This document shows positions 18,463 through 30,443 of a stretch of DNA of 64,000 nt, piece by piece. Where the stretch lies: the NCBI GenBank assembly GCA_964019425.1, contig OZ025860.1, positions 496,001 through 560,000 of the forward strand, read 5' to 3'. Position numbers and translations under genes: made by a program. The first letter of the stretch is position 1; each line of letters opens with the position of its first letter. The notes under the pieces were generated by a model. That model saw only the letters and a list, made by a program, of their open reading frames with translations, was not told the DNA's origin and did no database searches. This DNA comes from Flectonema sp. DT1601. Lineage: Eukaryota > Euglenozoa > Diplonemea > Diplonemida > Diplonemidae.

Positions 18463-21400
18463 ATGGAGGGAGAGACCGGACGGTGTTCTCTGTGTAGGAT
18501 AAAATTGATTGAAAATGATAATTCGATAGTGCAAACAGAAGATGACGGGATCTTTTGTGGTGTTTGTTGGAAGTATATGATTGAGGCTGCGGAGAGCCAC
18601 GAAAAGACTCTTCAAACGACTGATACTTCGGACATGAATGACTCGTGGGACGGCATTCTGACCTCACCCTCTCCAAGTAATAAAGTTGATGTTTTTTCAC
18701 CAGGTAGTGAGATTCCCTCAGCAAGAAAAAGTCCACCTGTTCCTTCTGTTGCTTTCGATACTGAGCAGTTCACATTACTACAATCTTATGAGCAGACCCA
18801 ACGCAGCTTCATTCTGTCTCAGGAAGGTGAATCGTTCCTCAGCTACATTCAGTTTCACGAACGTCTTTGTCAATTGGCTCTTGAGGATTCATCGCCTGTT
18901 GATAGTTCTCATTCTTCTGAGGATGAATTAAATCTACCATCAGGGTTACAGGGTCGATCACCGGGTGATTTCGTAGCCAAAAACATCGAAAATCAAATGC
19001 AAAAAAAGTTTGAGTCCGAGAACCGAAACGGAACGCCCATCAAGAATTCAAGCAACAGGTCACCCGTTAGTGAAATTGTGGTGGTTGGAGACAGCGATGA
19101 TAGCAGTGAGTTTCTTTCTGTTGTCGAGGGAGAATCGAGTGTGCAGCAAGCTGCTAAGAAACTTCACTTCGATGTAACAGCTTCTTCTACTGGTTCGGCA
19201 GCGATATTTTCACTACACGATCGCCACCAGCCTCGCCTACAAAATTCACTTAGCAGCCAGTTAGAACAGCTCGATAACAAAGACTTGGTCAGGGGAGTCC
19301 ACAGCAACCATAAGCATACATTGTCGGGCAATGCTTCGCCAGTCGACTCTCACACGGCTTCGAATGGATTTACAATTTTAGAACAGCAGCAGGCGGCGTA
19401 TGACTTAGAATTACAAAGAGTTCATGAGCAGGATGACGAATACCTAAAATGGCAGCTTTCTGCTGAAGAACGTGAGAGAGAAAATCTATTGCAAGAGAGA
19501 GTCGCTATTCTTAAATATGGAAGTGCAGGTATTCCTGATGATGAGGTCTCGTCTTCACATCAATCGCAGGAGTCGTCGACTGAGTACGAGTCTGCTTCTG
19601 ACAGCCAGGATGATATGAGTGGTGGGATCTCACCCTCAAGAACTCCTCTAAAGCAGGGAGTCAGTACAAAAGGAGATCCTTCACCGAGAGGTCTTCGTTC
19701 AAGGCAACAGAAATCACCTGAGCAGAGACATCCATCTTCGGTCGATGGTAGTAGTGGGCATAACGGGCAACAATCTTCTCCTCGGGAACATCTAGTACAC
19801 ACTCAGCAGCATAGTCATCACAGCCAACAATCATCGACTTCTGGTAGTCGACAGCAGTCTGCTTTATCACAGCAGAAACATCACCTCAGTCAACATTCAT
19901 CAGCTTCAGTTTATAGCGTTCGGGATAGTAGTCGGCACCAGTCTCCGACGGTTACGACTTCACCACGTTACGAAGAACAATATCATCTTCCTGACCAGCA
20001 CCTACCAGCTTCAATGCATAACCACAGTGGTGATACTTTACAAAGGCAGCAGTCTCCAGCTCATTCGAATTTATCACCTTACGAGGATGAGCAGCTTCAC
20101 TTTGACCAGCACTCGCCAGCTTCAGTTTATGGTAAACAGGTTGGTCGTCCGCTCTCACCAAACGAACATCACAACAACTCACCAGTTTTAGTAAAAAGTC
20201 AGAGTGATGATCTGAGGCAATCTCTGACTATTTCGAAATCACCAGCTGGTGAGGATGAGCAACATCAACACCACAATCAACTAACACCTACTTCAGTACA
20301 GCAGGCTGTTGATGAGAGCAAACACCACCAACAAAGTGATCAACAACAACAGTTCGTTGACGATGTGATGACCACAGCGGATCACTCATTACTACGTGAA
20401 CATGAACAAGTACTGAAATTAGAAAAAGACCTTCAAGAGCAGTCAAATCAAACAGAACATGACAGACAAATGGCTGCAGAGCTTCAAAAAACAAAAAAAA
20501 TCCAACTAGAAATCGAACAAAAACGAGATTCCAGAAAACAACGAAAAGCCATTGCAAGTGAAAGGGCAAAACAACAACAGCTATTACAAATATTAAAAGA
20601 AGAAGAGGAAGCAGAGGAGCAAGAAATAAACCAAATAATGTCAAACAGCAATGCAACAGGCACGGTAACATTTATAACTGAACCAGACCAACTGTCACTA
20701 AAAGATCAGACAAACAGTGAGATTTCTGATGGTGAAATTATATTATCAAGTGAGCCACGTCAAAGACGAAGATCTCCATCTCTTGCTGTGGATGACACGG
20801 AATCGAATATTCAGATTCTAAAAATGCGAAATCATCTCTCAGCTGTTACTGAAACCTCTCAGCTGGCAGATCAACAGATTACTGTCCAGCTGGAAATGCT
20901 TGACGCTGAGAAGAAGAAATCGTCTGAATTGCAACAAAAAATCACATCAGTTGAATGTGAGATAAGAACAAAAGAAGAAATGAGTCTCGACTTAGCAAAT
21001 CAACTGAAAATAGAAACTGAGCAACGAGAAACGTTAGAACGGAGTCTTACAAATATTCAAAACGAATCGTATGCTGAGAGTTATGAAGCATCTCCTAACT
21101 CATCAATTAGACTAGGCCCCGATCCGGAAGCTGGGTCTCCTATTGAGATGAGTAGCACACCAGATGCTCGTCAAAGACCTTCAAATGCACCAGATACAGT
21201 ACCACCACAAAGCCCTGCTGAGATTATTCGATTGAAGTCAACTAATGTTGCGACGTATCGAAGGAAACTAGCATTAGTGCATCTGTTAAAACACGAGGAA
21301 GCTGAGAGGTGTACGACCATGCATAGTGAGGCTACAGAGATGATTGGATTATTAGAAAAACTTGATGAGAGATTGTGGTTTTGTGTAACCGACGGTGGAA

Positions 21401-24400
21401 ATCCTTCACCAAGAGCGATGTCACCGACACCAACACCACAGACTCCTGTAACGAATACTCCGGGAGAGTTGGTTGTATCAAAATCAAGTATGGGTTCAAC
21501 ATCATGGCCTGCTCTCGGTTGTGTTATTTCAGCTGATTTACAAATTTCTGTTATTTCCTCGGAGGGCGCTGGTGCAGCTCTCGGCCTTCGACGATTCGAT
21601 CGCCTGATTTCATTGAAACCAGATTTTGATACTCCGATTCAAGTAAGAGACGTCCAAACACTACAATCGTGGATCCACAAGGATGTTTCATCATTTCCTG
21701 AATGTCTAACAATATGTGTTGTTAGAGAGGTGTCATTACCGAGATCTCAAATGCTTCAGGTTGTCAAACCTCCATTATCAGCTGTTCACTTACCTAGTTC
21801 AGCGGGTAGGAGGAGAGTTGTGTTAAAAGTTTCAGTTCGTCAAAAAAGTGGAGATTTTTCAAAACGAAGAAGTATTTCATCAGTTGTATCGAATCCACGT
21901 CAGATTGATGATGTAGCCATTGTGAGAACTAATTTAATAAAAACAACAACTTCTTCATCGAGGTCGCGTACATCACATCACAGCCCTGAGTCTGCGACTA
22001 CAATCGATATGTCAAAATTACATCTTCCGGAATCAAAGTCTTCGAGAGATCCTTCGACAACAGTTGAAAGTGTTTCTGTTTTAAAAGAATCAACACTTCC
22101 ACCAACACCTCTTACTTCTGACGCAAAGAAACCAATCGAACATCATCGAAGTAAGAAATCTGGTCATTCTGCTTTGTGTAATTGTGAAGAATGTGAGAGC
22201 TTTCTTGGATGGGTGGGAGGTGGAAGTTCATCTCCACAACGAGAATCTAAACCAACCAAACCAGCTGTAAAAGAGGAATTACCAGAGTATTTGAAGGTTT
22301 GTTATTATTTTTTTCTTCTCCCACCTTTTCCGACTGACTTGTAATATAACAAACAAAACAAAAACAGAGCTTTCCAAGATTTCATGAGAGCGACTCAGTC
22401 GATACTTTTATGACAGCATTGAATAGGAATTATGGAATATCTGGTGTTAATCGTTCAATAAAAGATCAAATACAACCAGACAGCAATCTACTCGATTCAG
22501 TAGCTTCTACTGAAACGAGTTATGTGAAAACACCAAATGGTGATGAAAAGTAATATGTGTTTAGATGAGTTTAGATTAATCGTCTCTCTCCCCACTTCTC
22601 CAACTCACCCGACAACAAACAGTACTTGTAGCTTAGAGTAATACCCTTGGGTAGGTATCTTAGTTGAAAATCGTTATTATTATTTATTATTATTATTATT
22701 GTTATCTTTCTTCTCAAGTTTAATAATAATAATTTTTTTTTTTTTAAAAAACTTTTTTTTTTTTCAGACGGGGAGAGAACACACGATCTCTCATGGATCC
22801 CTCACTGTGGTCAGTAAATGGATCCCTTTTAGGTGTTAATAGAAAAGGTGAGAGTGGTAATGGAGTCGCTATTTCATCGGATGAAACAACATTGTCAATA
22901 ACAGACTCTAAATCAACACCTGAGGGAGTGCAATGGACGAGATACCAAAGAGAAGCTGGACATTCACGTTCCATGAGAGTTGTTAGACAAGACGGTAGCA
23001 CTTGTGAAAATGAAAACGGAACAATAAATGTTCACTTGACTGATGAGGATTACGTTCTTTTAGTGAAAGATAAAGAAATTAGATTACTATTTGATAATAA
23101 AGGAAATCACAGAATGACTTTATCAACCTCCACAGTCATCGATCATCAATACGTCAAACATTTATTGGGATTGTCAAAAAATGAATCAATCCATCTAACC
23201 AACGCATCAAATGGATTTAAAATATTATTTCCAATTTATTTCGATTCTGTTATAGACAAACAGCTGTTAGTAGTGGAACGTGATGTGTTTGAGATTTGTG
23301 TTTTTATCGATTCAGGATTGTTTATTTCACACAGTGATGTGCTACCTCGAATGACAATATTTTCTCTTCACAACACAAAAGATATCTGTTCCACCCTACG
23401 TATGCTGGTGAATCAGTTCTTGTCAGACATTGGACTTAGCGCGAGTGAGATCCCAGGTTTCAATTTCGTAAACCCTCACAATATTTCAAAGGTCATCAAA
23501 TTGGATGAATCTTTCGTGAATTCGACGAAGGATAACATAAACAAGGGAAAACCATCAGTTCGAATGGTCTGCGAGGCAACAGAAATATACATCGACGACG
23601 TTTCCGTTAAAATCCACTCAATAGAATTAGACCACGCGGATGATGAATTCTATAGATACGTCGAACTATCAAAAAAAATTGGAATAAAAACTTCAGAAAA
23701 CAACGATCAGCATCTTATCCTGTGTGATCAGACTAATTCTGATATCAAGTTTCCAGCCTCATGGAGATTTGTAGAATCTGGTAAGAGGTACAAGTCTTTT
23801 TTATGTGTTGAAAATGAGTTGACCGAAGGAGTTAAAAAATTAATATTCGAAAATAGGATCTTAGTTCCAAAGAGTTGTTGGACGCTTGCGAAGGATGACG
23901 CGATCCAATTGGTCGCTTTGGAGAGAAATTTCATATTATCAGAAGAACCCTTCTCAATTAGGATTGAGATAGCGGAATACCATTGTCATAGTTCGATATT
24001 AAAAAAACTTAAAAATATATTCGGTAGGAACCTAACCCTCAACGACTATTCTATTGTTTGTTTGAATAATACTTTACCAACTTACTGTACCTACACTGAC
24101 TTTTTAAAAGAAGCAACTTACTCGATCAAATTAAATGAGAAGACTGTACATATATCTCATGTGACTTCTCGTTTTCGTCCCAAACAATTCAGCATCCCCG
24201 TTGGAGTCACTCACCAAGAGTCACTCAAACTACTTCGAGCATATCTGGGTATCCCTGATAAAATCCGAATTAACAAAAGAGCTGGTGGACAAGCAGAAAT
24301 CAGTTGGAAATCAGCTGTTCATAATGATGCTTTAGTGGTTACCAGAGCCGCTAAAAAAATTGTTGTTAGCGGGGATCGAACTTGGTCAGGTTGGGAAGGA

Positions 24401-25138
24401 AAATCCACAACGATAACAGTGGCTGAAGGAGATGAAACAACAGATGTTTGGGAAAAGATTAGTGATTACTTTATAATACCAAAAATAGCGAAGGATTGTG
24501 GGATTGAAGAAAGTGACTTGTATCTCAACACAGCGGATTCTTCTGCACCAATAAGAAAACTATCATACGATGGACTGCTGTGCGGGTGTGAATTCTTTCT
24601 TTGCTTACCAAGTAAACCAATCTCTATAGTGTCATCTCATCACAGAAGTGCTTCTATGACTATACTTCCTAATGATGATCACAGTGGCGTTGTTAAGAGG
24701 ATAGAAGCTAGTTTTTGTTTACCATCAAAGAAGATTAGACTTTTTGGACCGTACGATTCTCATCAAAACTGTCTTAGTGTGCTCAACAGTCATCCAAAAC
24801 AAGAACACGCCCTCAGACATGGGTCACTTGCCTACGATGATATCTCATTACACTCTAGTTGGTATATTGTTTATATTCCGAAACATGTCTTTTTTATAAA
24901 TTCAGTTACTGGAGAACTGTCACGACCAGTTATAATATTCTTCAACACATCATTTCCTGATATCTTGGAAGACCTCTGCACCGCCTGGTCTAAAAGTACA
25001 ATCGAACCGACGGTCATACGTGCTGACGGCGGGGAGGTTGAACTTCTTAATTACTTTAACGTTAATCCATTAATTACCTACACCGCGTCATGGGAACCTG
25101 TTCAAGGTTTACGAAGTGTCAAAAGATCGGGAAGGTGA
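18463..25138 (+). CDS. Giant multi-exon scaffold-like protein (zinc-binding N-terminus, coiled coils, PDZ-like, beta-grasp-like repeats)
   Basis: Exons: 18463-22296, 22368-22549 and 22768-25134, joined by GT-AG introns of 71 and 218 bases; phases match exactly (exon 1 ends EEYLK, exon 2 starts SFPRF and ends NGDE, exon 3 continues KRGENTRS). The third exon ends at a GTGAGT donor. A small last exon at 25553-25571, after a T-rich tract and CAG, would give the ending RSDLNM; without it the frame stops at 25138. The protein is about 2,130 residues. Near the N-terminus is C-x2-C...C-x2-C (GRCSLCR...FCGVC). A long Ser/Gln/His-rich disordered region follows, then coiled coils (about 645-725 and 800-870), a PDZ-like segment (about 1010-1093) and, in exon 3, repeated beta-grasp-like stretches. 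No catalytic motif is seen. I do not recognise the family; a cytoskeletal or ciliary scaffold is only a guess. Confidence 0.8.
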
Positions 25139-25654
25139 GTAATATTTTTGTTCTATTCTGTAACTGTTTTCGCTTCTTTTTTTTTTTTTTTAAATGCTTG
25201 TGTTGGGTAATCGTTCTCTACCAAAAGGCCGTGAGCTGTAAGCTTTTGCCCCGTTAATTTTCACCCAAAAAAAAAAAAAAAAAAAAAATAACAATATAAC
25301 CACACTATAATTATTTCTTGTGAGGAAAATTTCGAGCCAAGTTTCATCCCCCCTCTTGCTAAGGGTTTCATTTCCCAAGTAGCAACTTCGTAGGAAAAAA
25401 AAATCTACGAAAGTTATTTTTTTCTTTTCCAGCCATGAGAATTATACTTACAGCATTTGTTAGAGTTTTTTTTTTTTTTTTGTTATATTTATTTTTTTTG
25501 TTCTCTCGTCGTCGTAGTTTATATATTTTTTTATTATTTTTTTTTTTCTCAGATCAGATTTAAACATGTGAATAAGTAGCTCTATTGGAGTTAACCCGAT
25601 GCTCTTTAGTTTGTTGTATCAGGGATGCACAGTACGCAATGTGTTGGACTTCCT

Positions 25655-25810
25655 TATCTATCTATAGAATAAGATACAGGCCTGACACAGTGTCCCCCCT
25701 TGCTTTCTTCGCTGAAGAGGGCTGGGTAAGGGGAATGGTCCATATTGTTTTTAATCTTAGCCCGAAACCAACCATTATTTGTTTGTTGTCCTACGAAATC
25801 TTGTCTTTTT
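25655..25810. repeat. Dispersed repeat family A, partial copy
   Basis: Shares GCTGAAGAGGGCTGGGTAA and CCATTATTTGTTTGTTGTCC with the longer copies at 57965-58235 and 62757-62960. It lies between the giant gene and the RNA ligase gene. Nothing else is seen in 25572-25870. Confidence 0.45.
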
Positions 25811-25964
25811 TTTTGATTGAACTGATAATTATTAATACTAACTAAGAATAAGACTTCACGTTGATTTCATATTATCATTTCAGCAATCTTGTTTGGAATG
25901 GAGGAGTAAATTATATTTATTTTCGTGTTTTTATATTTAATTACCCCAAAAGCAAACACCAACA

Positions 25965-26969
25965 ATGACAACCTTCATCCCTTATGAGAAAATGACTGAA
26001 ACTAGTGGAGTGTGGGATACGAAAAGAATAAAATCATTCAAGTCAAAAGATAAAAAGGATGCTTGGATCGTTACTGAGAAAATCCACGGAGCAAATTTCA
26101 GTTTTGTTGTTGATAACACGGGAGTAAGGGCTGCAAAGAGGGGAGCAATTTTGGAAGAAGGGAGTGAAGATGAATTCTTTAATTGTAAAACAGTAATCGA
26201 CACCAATAAACAACACATGATTGACTTATATAATCAAATAAAGAATACTTTAAACTGCGACAGCATTACTGTTTTTGGTGAGTTATTCGGAGGCAGGTAT
26301 CCTCATCCCGACACACCTAGTTGTACACAACCTGTTCAGCAGGGTGTGTGGTACTCTCCAAATATTGACTGGATGGCTTATGATATTTGTGTTACTATTT
26401 CTGATACCAATAGGAGGTATTTACCTTATGGTGATTGTATTGAGTTGTTTAAAATGTTTAATATAAAATATGTTCCGATCTTATTCACTGGAACGTTTTC
26501 GTTGTGTTCGAATTATAAATTACCATTCCAGAGTACAATAGCATCCAATGTCGGATATCCACCGCTACCCGGTGATAACAAAGCTGAAGGTGTGGTTATA
26601 AAACCATTTCAAAATGAACTGTTAGTTCCTTTGGTAGGAAAATCAAAACTGACGAGAGCGATAATAAAATTAAAATGCTCTTCGTTCAGTGAATGGTCTT
26701 CTAAAGAAGTCGTGAATAAAACAACTACTTCAAGTGACCCTGATATTATTATAAAATCAATGCTGAATGATAATCGTGTGAACAGCGCAATTTCAAAGTG
26801 TGGGAGATTGTCATTGAAAACTCTCAACTCAGTTGAGAAATATATCATCTCAGATATCCGTGATGAACTATCAGCTATGAATATTAGCCTTACAGAGACT
26901 GATGTTAATGTTGAGAAACAGGTTTCCGTTTTCTTAAAGGAGGGATATTCAAAAAAATTAAAAAACTGA
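25965..26969 (+). CDS. RNA ligase, Rnl2 / RNA-editing-ligase family
   Basis: 334 residues; joins RNA ends, with ATP, through a covalent lysyl-AMP intermediate. The nucleotidyltransferase motifs are in order: motif I EKIHGANF with Lys39 as the nucleophile; RAAKRGA (motif Ia-like); GELFGGRYPHP; motif III-like DWMAYDI; motif IV EGVVIKPF; motif V IIKLKCSSFSE. Spacing matches T4 Rnl2 and the kinetoplastid editing ligases. The C-terminal about 90 residues correspond to the helical domain of Rnl2. No mitochondrial presequence is obvious, so nuclear or cytosolic RNA repair is as possible as organellar RNA editing. A T-rich tract with CAG at 25881-25883 is a good trans-splice acceptor about 80 bases before the ATG. 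The stop is a plain UGA, which shows that UGA is a normal stop in this genome. Confidence 0.9.
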   Translation: MTTFIPYEKMTETSGVWDTKRIKSFKSKDKKDAWIVTEKIHGANFSFVVDNTGVRAAKRGAILEEGSEDEFFNCKTVIDTNKQHMIDLYNQIKNTLNCDSITVFGELFGGRYPHPDTPSCTQPVQQGVWYSPNIDWMAYDICVTISDTNRRYLPYGDCIELFKMFNIKYVPILFTGTFSLCSNYKLPFQSTIASNVGYPPLPGDNKAEGVVIKPFQNELLVPLVGKSKLTRAIIKLKCSSFSEWSSKEVVNKTTTSSDPDIIIKSMLNDNRVNSAISKCGRLSLKTLNSVEKYIISDIRDELSAMNISLTETDVNVEKQVSVFLKEGYSKKLKN

Positions 26970-27422
26970 ATTCATGTTTTTTTCACAACAGCAACCTAAC
27001 CGAATTATCCTTTATTAGGATTTTTGTACCGCGTTGGTTGCGCACGAGCAAAAATAATGCATCAGTTTTTACGATGTTCCCTTCCTAAAAAAAGAATTGC
27101 GAGAAAAACTTTACTCATGTTTGTTTATTCGATTCTCTCCTCTCCCTCTCTCCCTCTCTCCCTCTCTCCCTCTCTCCCTCTCTCCCTCTCTCCCTCTCTC
27201 CCTCTCTCTCTTTCTTGATGTCTTTTTAACAGATTCTGATGACCGTTTCCTTATTTGCTAACCAACCATATTGACGGTTTCTATTTTTTGTTATTGCGAG
27301 ACATTACATAGTAGACAAGTAGGCTTTGTATGGATATGAAATAATTATTTTCTTTTTTTCTAGGGAATTTAAAAAAAAAAAAAAAAACACGTCTGGAATA
27401 TGTCGTGAGGATTGTCTGAAAT
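26970..27422. other. Intergenic region with CTCTCCCT microsatellite
   Basis: No gene. A (CTCTCCCT)n array spans about 27134-27210. Just upstream of the next gene lies a TTTTTCTAG acceptor-like site (27362). Confidence 0.7.
27134..27210. repeat. (CTCTCCCT)n microsatellite
   Basis: About nine pyrimidine-only octamers, in the intergenic region between the RNA ligase and the proline-rich protein. Confidence 0.9.
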
Positions 27423-30400
27423 ATGTTCAGCCTTCCGTTGAGCAGCTCTCCACTTTTAAGAAAAAAAGAAGTCATCAGTAAGGTAGGACATGAAGAAAGA
27501 TGGACTGAAAGTGAAAAGATTCAACACCATGAAATTGATAGAAAGGTTCAATTTGATCCTCCTCCTCAGGGAATGATGAGTGAGTATCGTTCTGATGGAA
27601 TGCCAGCGCCGTTGAGTCATCAAGTTATGTTTCAACCTCCACTTCCACCTTCGATTATTCCTCAGACTGTATCACCTGGTTATTATCAACCCCAGCAGTT
27701 CTTTCCTCCAGTGTTGCAGCAGTATCAGCAGTCACCTGGTTACCCTATTCAGCAACCATCGTATGTAACACCTCCACCACTACCACCACCACCACCACCA
27801 AACTATGCCTATCTTGGTGGCATGCAAGGGATGAGCGTACCGTCTCCTTCTCCACAGCCTCCCATTCCGCCGAAGCCCACCGCAGAGCTCCCGGCTCCAA
27901 AATTCGGACGTCGAGGACCTCGGAAAGCCTCCGATGCGGAAGAAGGTTTTTTATGGAGACTTGGGCTAGGAACTGGTCAAGAAGAGAAGGCTGCCTTGCA
28001 ATGTAAAAGGAAAGATCAATATCGACGGGAATTAGAAGAACAGATTCGAGACAAGGAAGCGAGAGCTCTGTCAAATAGAAGAAGTCTGACAGATGAAGCA
28101 GAACCACAACAAGCAGTCTCTTTCACAACACCAGGTGAGCGAACTGGAAGAACAGATCACAGCTATGGCAGGATGAGAGCTCATTTTCGATCTGGTGAAG
28201 ATGTGATTAGAGCGAGAGAGAAAGAAGAGCAATCGAAAAAACTTCAAGACGACCTCGTTGCTCAGATTGAAGAACGGAAACGTGCAAAAGCAGACGAAGA
28301 AGAACAACGTCGTCTGTCTGATGATCGTTGGAACCAAAAGTACTCTCAACAACTTAACAGACAACCCACAGAATCGACATCTCCTACGAAAAGGAAGGAT
28401 CTCGAAGACGTTCATCGCGAGAAAGCTGCTGAGAATCAGGCTGTTCAGATAGAAGCCGCCGCAGCATTGCTGAATCCGAAATTTGCGCCTCTCAGAAAGG
28501 TTTATCATCATCAAAAGGATACCAGTGATCCTTCACCCAGAGTGGTATCTGATATCACTTCTAAACACACACACCACGATCAGGTTGTTGTTGGTAATAA
28601 AGCGGGCATGGCAGAGGAACCGCCTCCAAGAAAACAACGACAGCGTGTGGTGGATGAAGGTAATTTCATACCAGCGCCGCCACAACCACCACCACCACCG
28701 CCACTGCCGCCTCCTCCAGTGACTGAGATTATACAAAACCAAACACCCGTTTATCCTCCTCCGGCTGCGATGTATCACACGGATGTGAGTGCACAGAACT
28801 CGTTTGATCATCAGGCACCTCATTTCAGGCAGCTTCCTCTCAGCAAAACCGACGAGCGGACACTAAATCAGGAGCGTAGAATCGCTGCTTTGGAATCAGC
28901 TCTCATGAATGAGAAACGAAGAAATCCTTCTTCACATCCGATTAGCGTCGCTCCAGTTAGTTCGATGCGAATGCAGTCAGCGGAGAGTGAAATTCATCAA
29001 CTTGCTGTTAGAAACAAAGCAAGACTTAATCAGCTGTCGATATTATCTTCAAAGATTGAAGGTCTCAACACACAGGGACAGACTGATGATATTCTAAGAG
29101 ACTTCTTAGCCTTAGACACAGAAGATCCAAATCAGAATTACAAGTCACCAAAAAAGCTGACAGACACTGCTGAAAGAGATAAATTAATAAGTGGATTATT
29201 CACTCCTGTTCAACCATCTCGGAGGGGTTCTGTTACAACAAGAAAAGAGACGATACCAATGCAGGGGACACTCAGTGGTAAGTCAATGTTCATAAGAAGT
29301 GACGTACCAAAGCAACCAGTGTGGCTACAAGACTCTGATGATGGTAAAGATGAGCCTCCACTACATGAGTTGTCTTCGATACCAGCCACTGCAGATATCG
29401 ACATCGACACGTTAAAGACAACTTTTCCTCTGGACTCTCACATCACATTTGAGGGACGTGCAGCTGTGGTAGCCGGACACGGTGGTTTTCAGATTGTCAT
29501 TCGCATTGACGGTGAGGAAATTTCTGTTTTCCCCCATCAAATTACTGTTCCTGATATTCCAGAAATAACTGAAGGAGTGGACACTTCTATCAAAACACCC
29601 GACGAGACTCCTATTCAAGTACCTCCAACTCCGAGTGAAAATGATGCTGAAAATACACAGACACCCATCTCTGATTCAAAGTCTGAAGTCGCTACTGAAG
29701 TCCAACCCGTTGTAACATTAGTGGAAGTCGAAAAAACGGCTGAGGATGATAAACAACTTCTGGAGGCAACTCCAGAGCAGCCAACTCCAAAACAGCAGCC
29801 AACTGAGCAGCCAACTCCAGAGCAGCCAACTCCAAAGCAGCAGCCAACCCCAGAGCAGCTGCCTACTGAGCAGCCAACTCCAAAGCAGCAGCCAACCCCA
29901 GAGCAGCAGCCAACCCCAGAGCAGCTGCCTACTGAGCAGCCAACTCCAGAGCAGCCAACTCCAAAGCAGCAGCCAACCCCAGAGCAGCTGCCTACTGAGC
30001 AGCCAACTCCAAAGCAGCAGCCAACTCCGGAGCAGCTGCCTACTGAGCAACCAACTCCAAGGCAGCAGCCAACTCCAAAGCAGCTGCCTACTGAGCAGCC
30101 AACTCCGAAGCAACCAACCCCAGAGCAGCAGCCAACACAAACTGTCGATGCCACACCTTCCCTCTCTGTGGGATCGAATCAGCAAACGAGTAACCCTCAA
30201 GTTGACGACAAGAAGGAAACTGATCTCAAAGTCGAAGCTAGCAATAGTAAAGACATCCCTTCAGGTCATGAGGAGACTGCTGGTGAGAAAACTAATTCAA
30301 AAAATAATTCAACTCCTCCTCGAGAAGACCTTCCTCCGAATGACATTTTAGAAAACAAACAAACTTCCGTCGTCGAGGATCTCAAGAAACCAGACGATCC

Positions 30401-30443
30401 CACAGCTGATCAAAAAGAAAAAGAAAAAGAAGAAAAGAAATAA
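27423..30443 (+). CDS. Proline-rich, coiled-coil protein with QPTP repeats (CSPP1/CCDC66-like character)
   Basis: 1006 residues; an in-frame UGA at 27417 fixes the upstream limit, and the ATG at 27423 or a later Met (MMSEYRSDG) could be used. Residues 50-150 are Pro/Gln/Tyr-rich with polyproline runs. Two helical segments contain the spaced motif YRRELEEQIRDKE and LQDDLVAQIEERKRAK, the kind found in ciliary and centrosomal CSPP1/CCDC66 proteins. A further coiled coil spans about 475-600. A short beta-rich segment (ITFEGRAAVVAGHGGFQIVI, then SVFPHQITV) resembles a small SH3-like barrel. Residues about 781-905 are an imperfect tandem of EQPTPKQQPT units (29764-30138). The end is Lys/Glu-rich. 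The ciliary assignment is weak and rests on motif style. Confidence 0.8.
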   Translation: MFSLPLSSSPLLRKKEVISKVGHEERWTESEKIQHHEIDRKVQFDPPPQGMMSEYRSDGMPAPLSHQVMFQPPLPPSIIPQTVSPGYYQPQQFFPPVLQQYQQSPGYPIQQPSYVTPPPLPPPPPPNYAYLGGMQGMSVPSPSPQPPIPPKPTAELPAPKFGRRGPRKASDAEEGFLWRLGLGTGQEEKAALQCKRKDQYRRELEEQIRDKEARALSNRRSLTDEAEPQQAVSFTTPGERTGRTDHSYGRMRAHFRSGEDVIRAREKEEQSKKLQDDLVAQIEERKRAKADEEEQRRLSDDRWNQKYSQQLNRQPTESTSPTKRKDLEDVHREKAAENQAVQIEAAAALLNPKFAPLRKVYHHQKDTSDPSPRVVSDITSKHTHHDQVVVGNKAGMAEEPPPRKQRQRVVDEGNFIPAPPQPPPPPPLPPPPVTEIIQNQTPVYPPPAAMYHTDVSAQNSFDHQAPHFRQLPLSKTDERTLNQERRIAALESALMNEKRRNPSSHPISVAPVSSMRMQSAESEIHQLAVRNKARLNQLSILSSKIEGLNTQGQTDDILRDFLALDTEDPNQNYKSPKKLTDTAERDKLISGLFTPVQPSRRGSVTTRKETIPMQGTLSGKSMFIRSDVPKQPVWLQDSDDGKDEPPLHELSSIPATADIDIDTLKTTFPLDSHITFEGRAAVVAGHGGFQIVIRIDGEEISVFPHQITVPDIPEITEGVDTSIKTPDETPIQVPPTPSENDAENTQTPISDSKSEVATEVQPVVTLVEVEKTAEDDKQLLEATPEQPTPKQQPTEQPTPEQPTPKQQPTPEQLPTEQPTPKQQPTPEQQPTPEQLPTEQPTPEQPTPKQQPTPEQLPTEQPTPKQQPTPEQLPTEQPTPRQQPTPKQLPTEQPTPKQPTPEQQPTQTVDATPSLSVGSNQQTSNPQVDDKKETDLKVEASNSKDIPSGHEETAGEKTNSKNNSTPPREDLPPNDILENKQTSVVEDLKKPDDPTADQKEKEKEEKK
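29764..30138 (+). repeat. Tandem repeat encoding E/K-QPTP units
   Basis: Imperfect units of 15-48 bases built from CAGCCAACTCCA and GAGCAGCTGCCTACT, in frame within the proline-rich gene. Near-identical longer units (about 48-60 bases) suggest recent expansion by slippage or unequal exchange. The opposite strand also stays open here only because of the repeat. Confidence 0.85.

Noticed and set aside
29615-30154. Long open frame on the minus strand rich in Gly/Cys/Val
   Set aside because: It is only the antisense of the QPTP repeat; low complexity and no start context.
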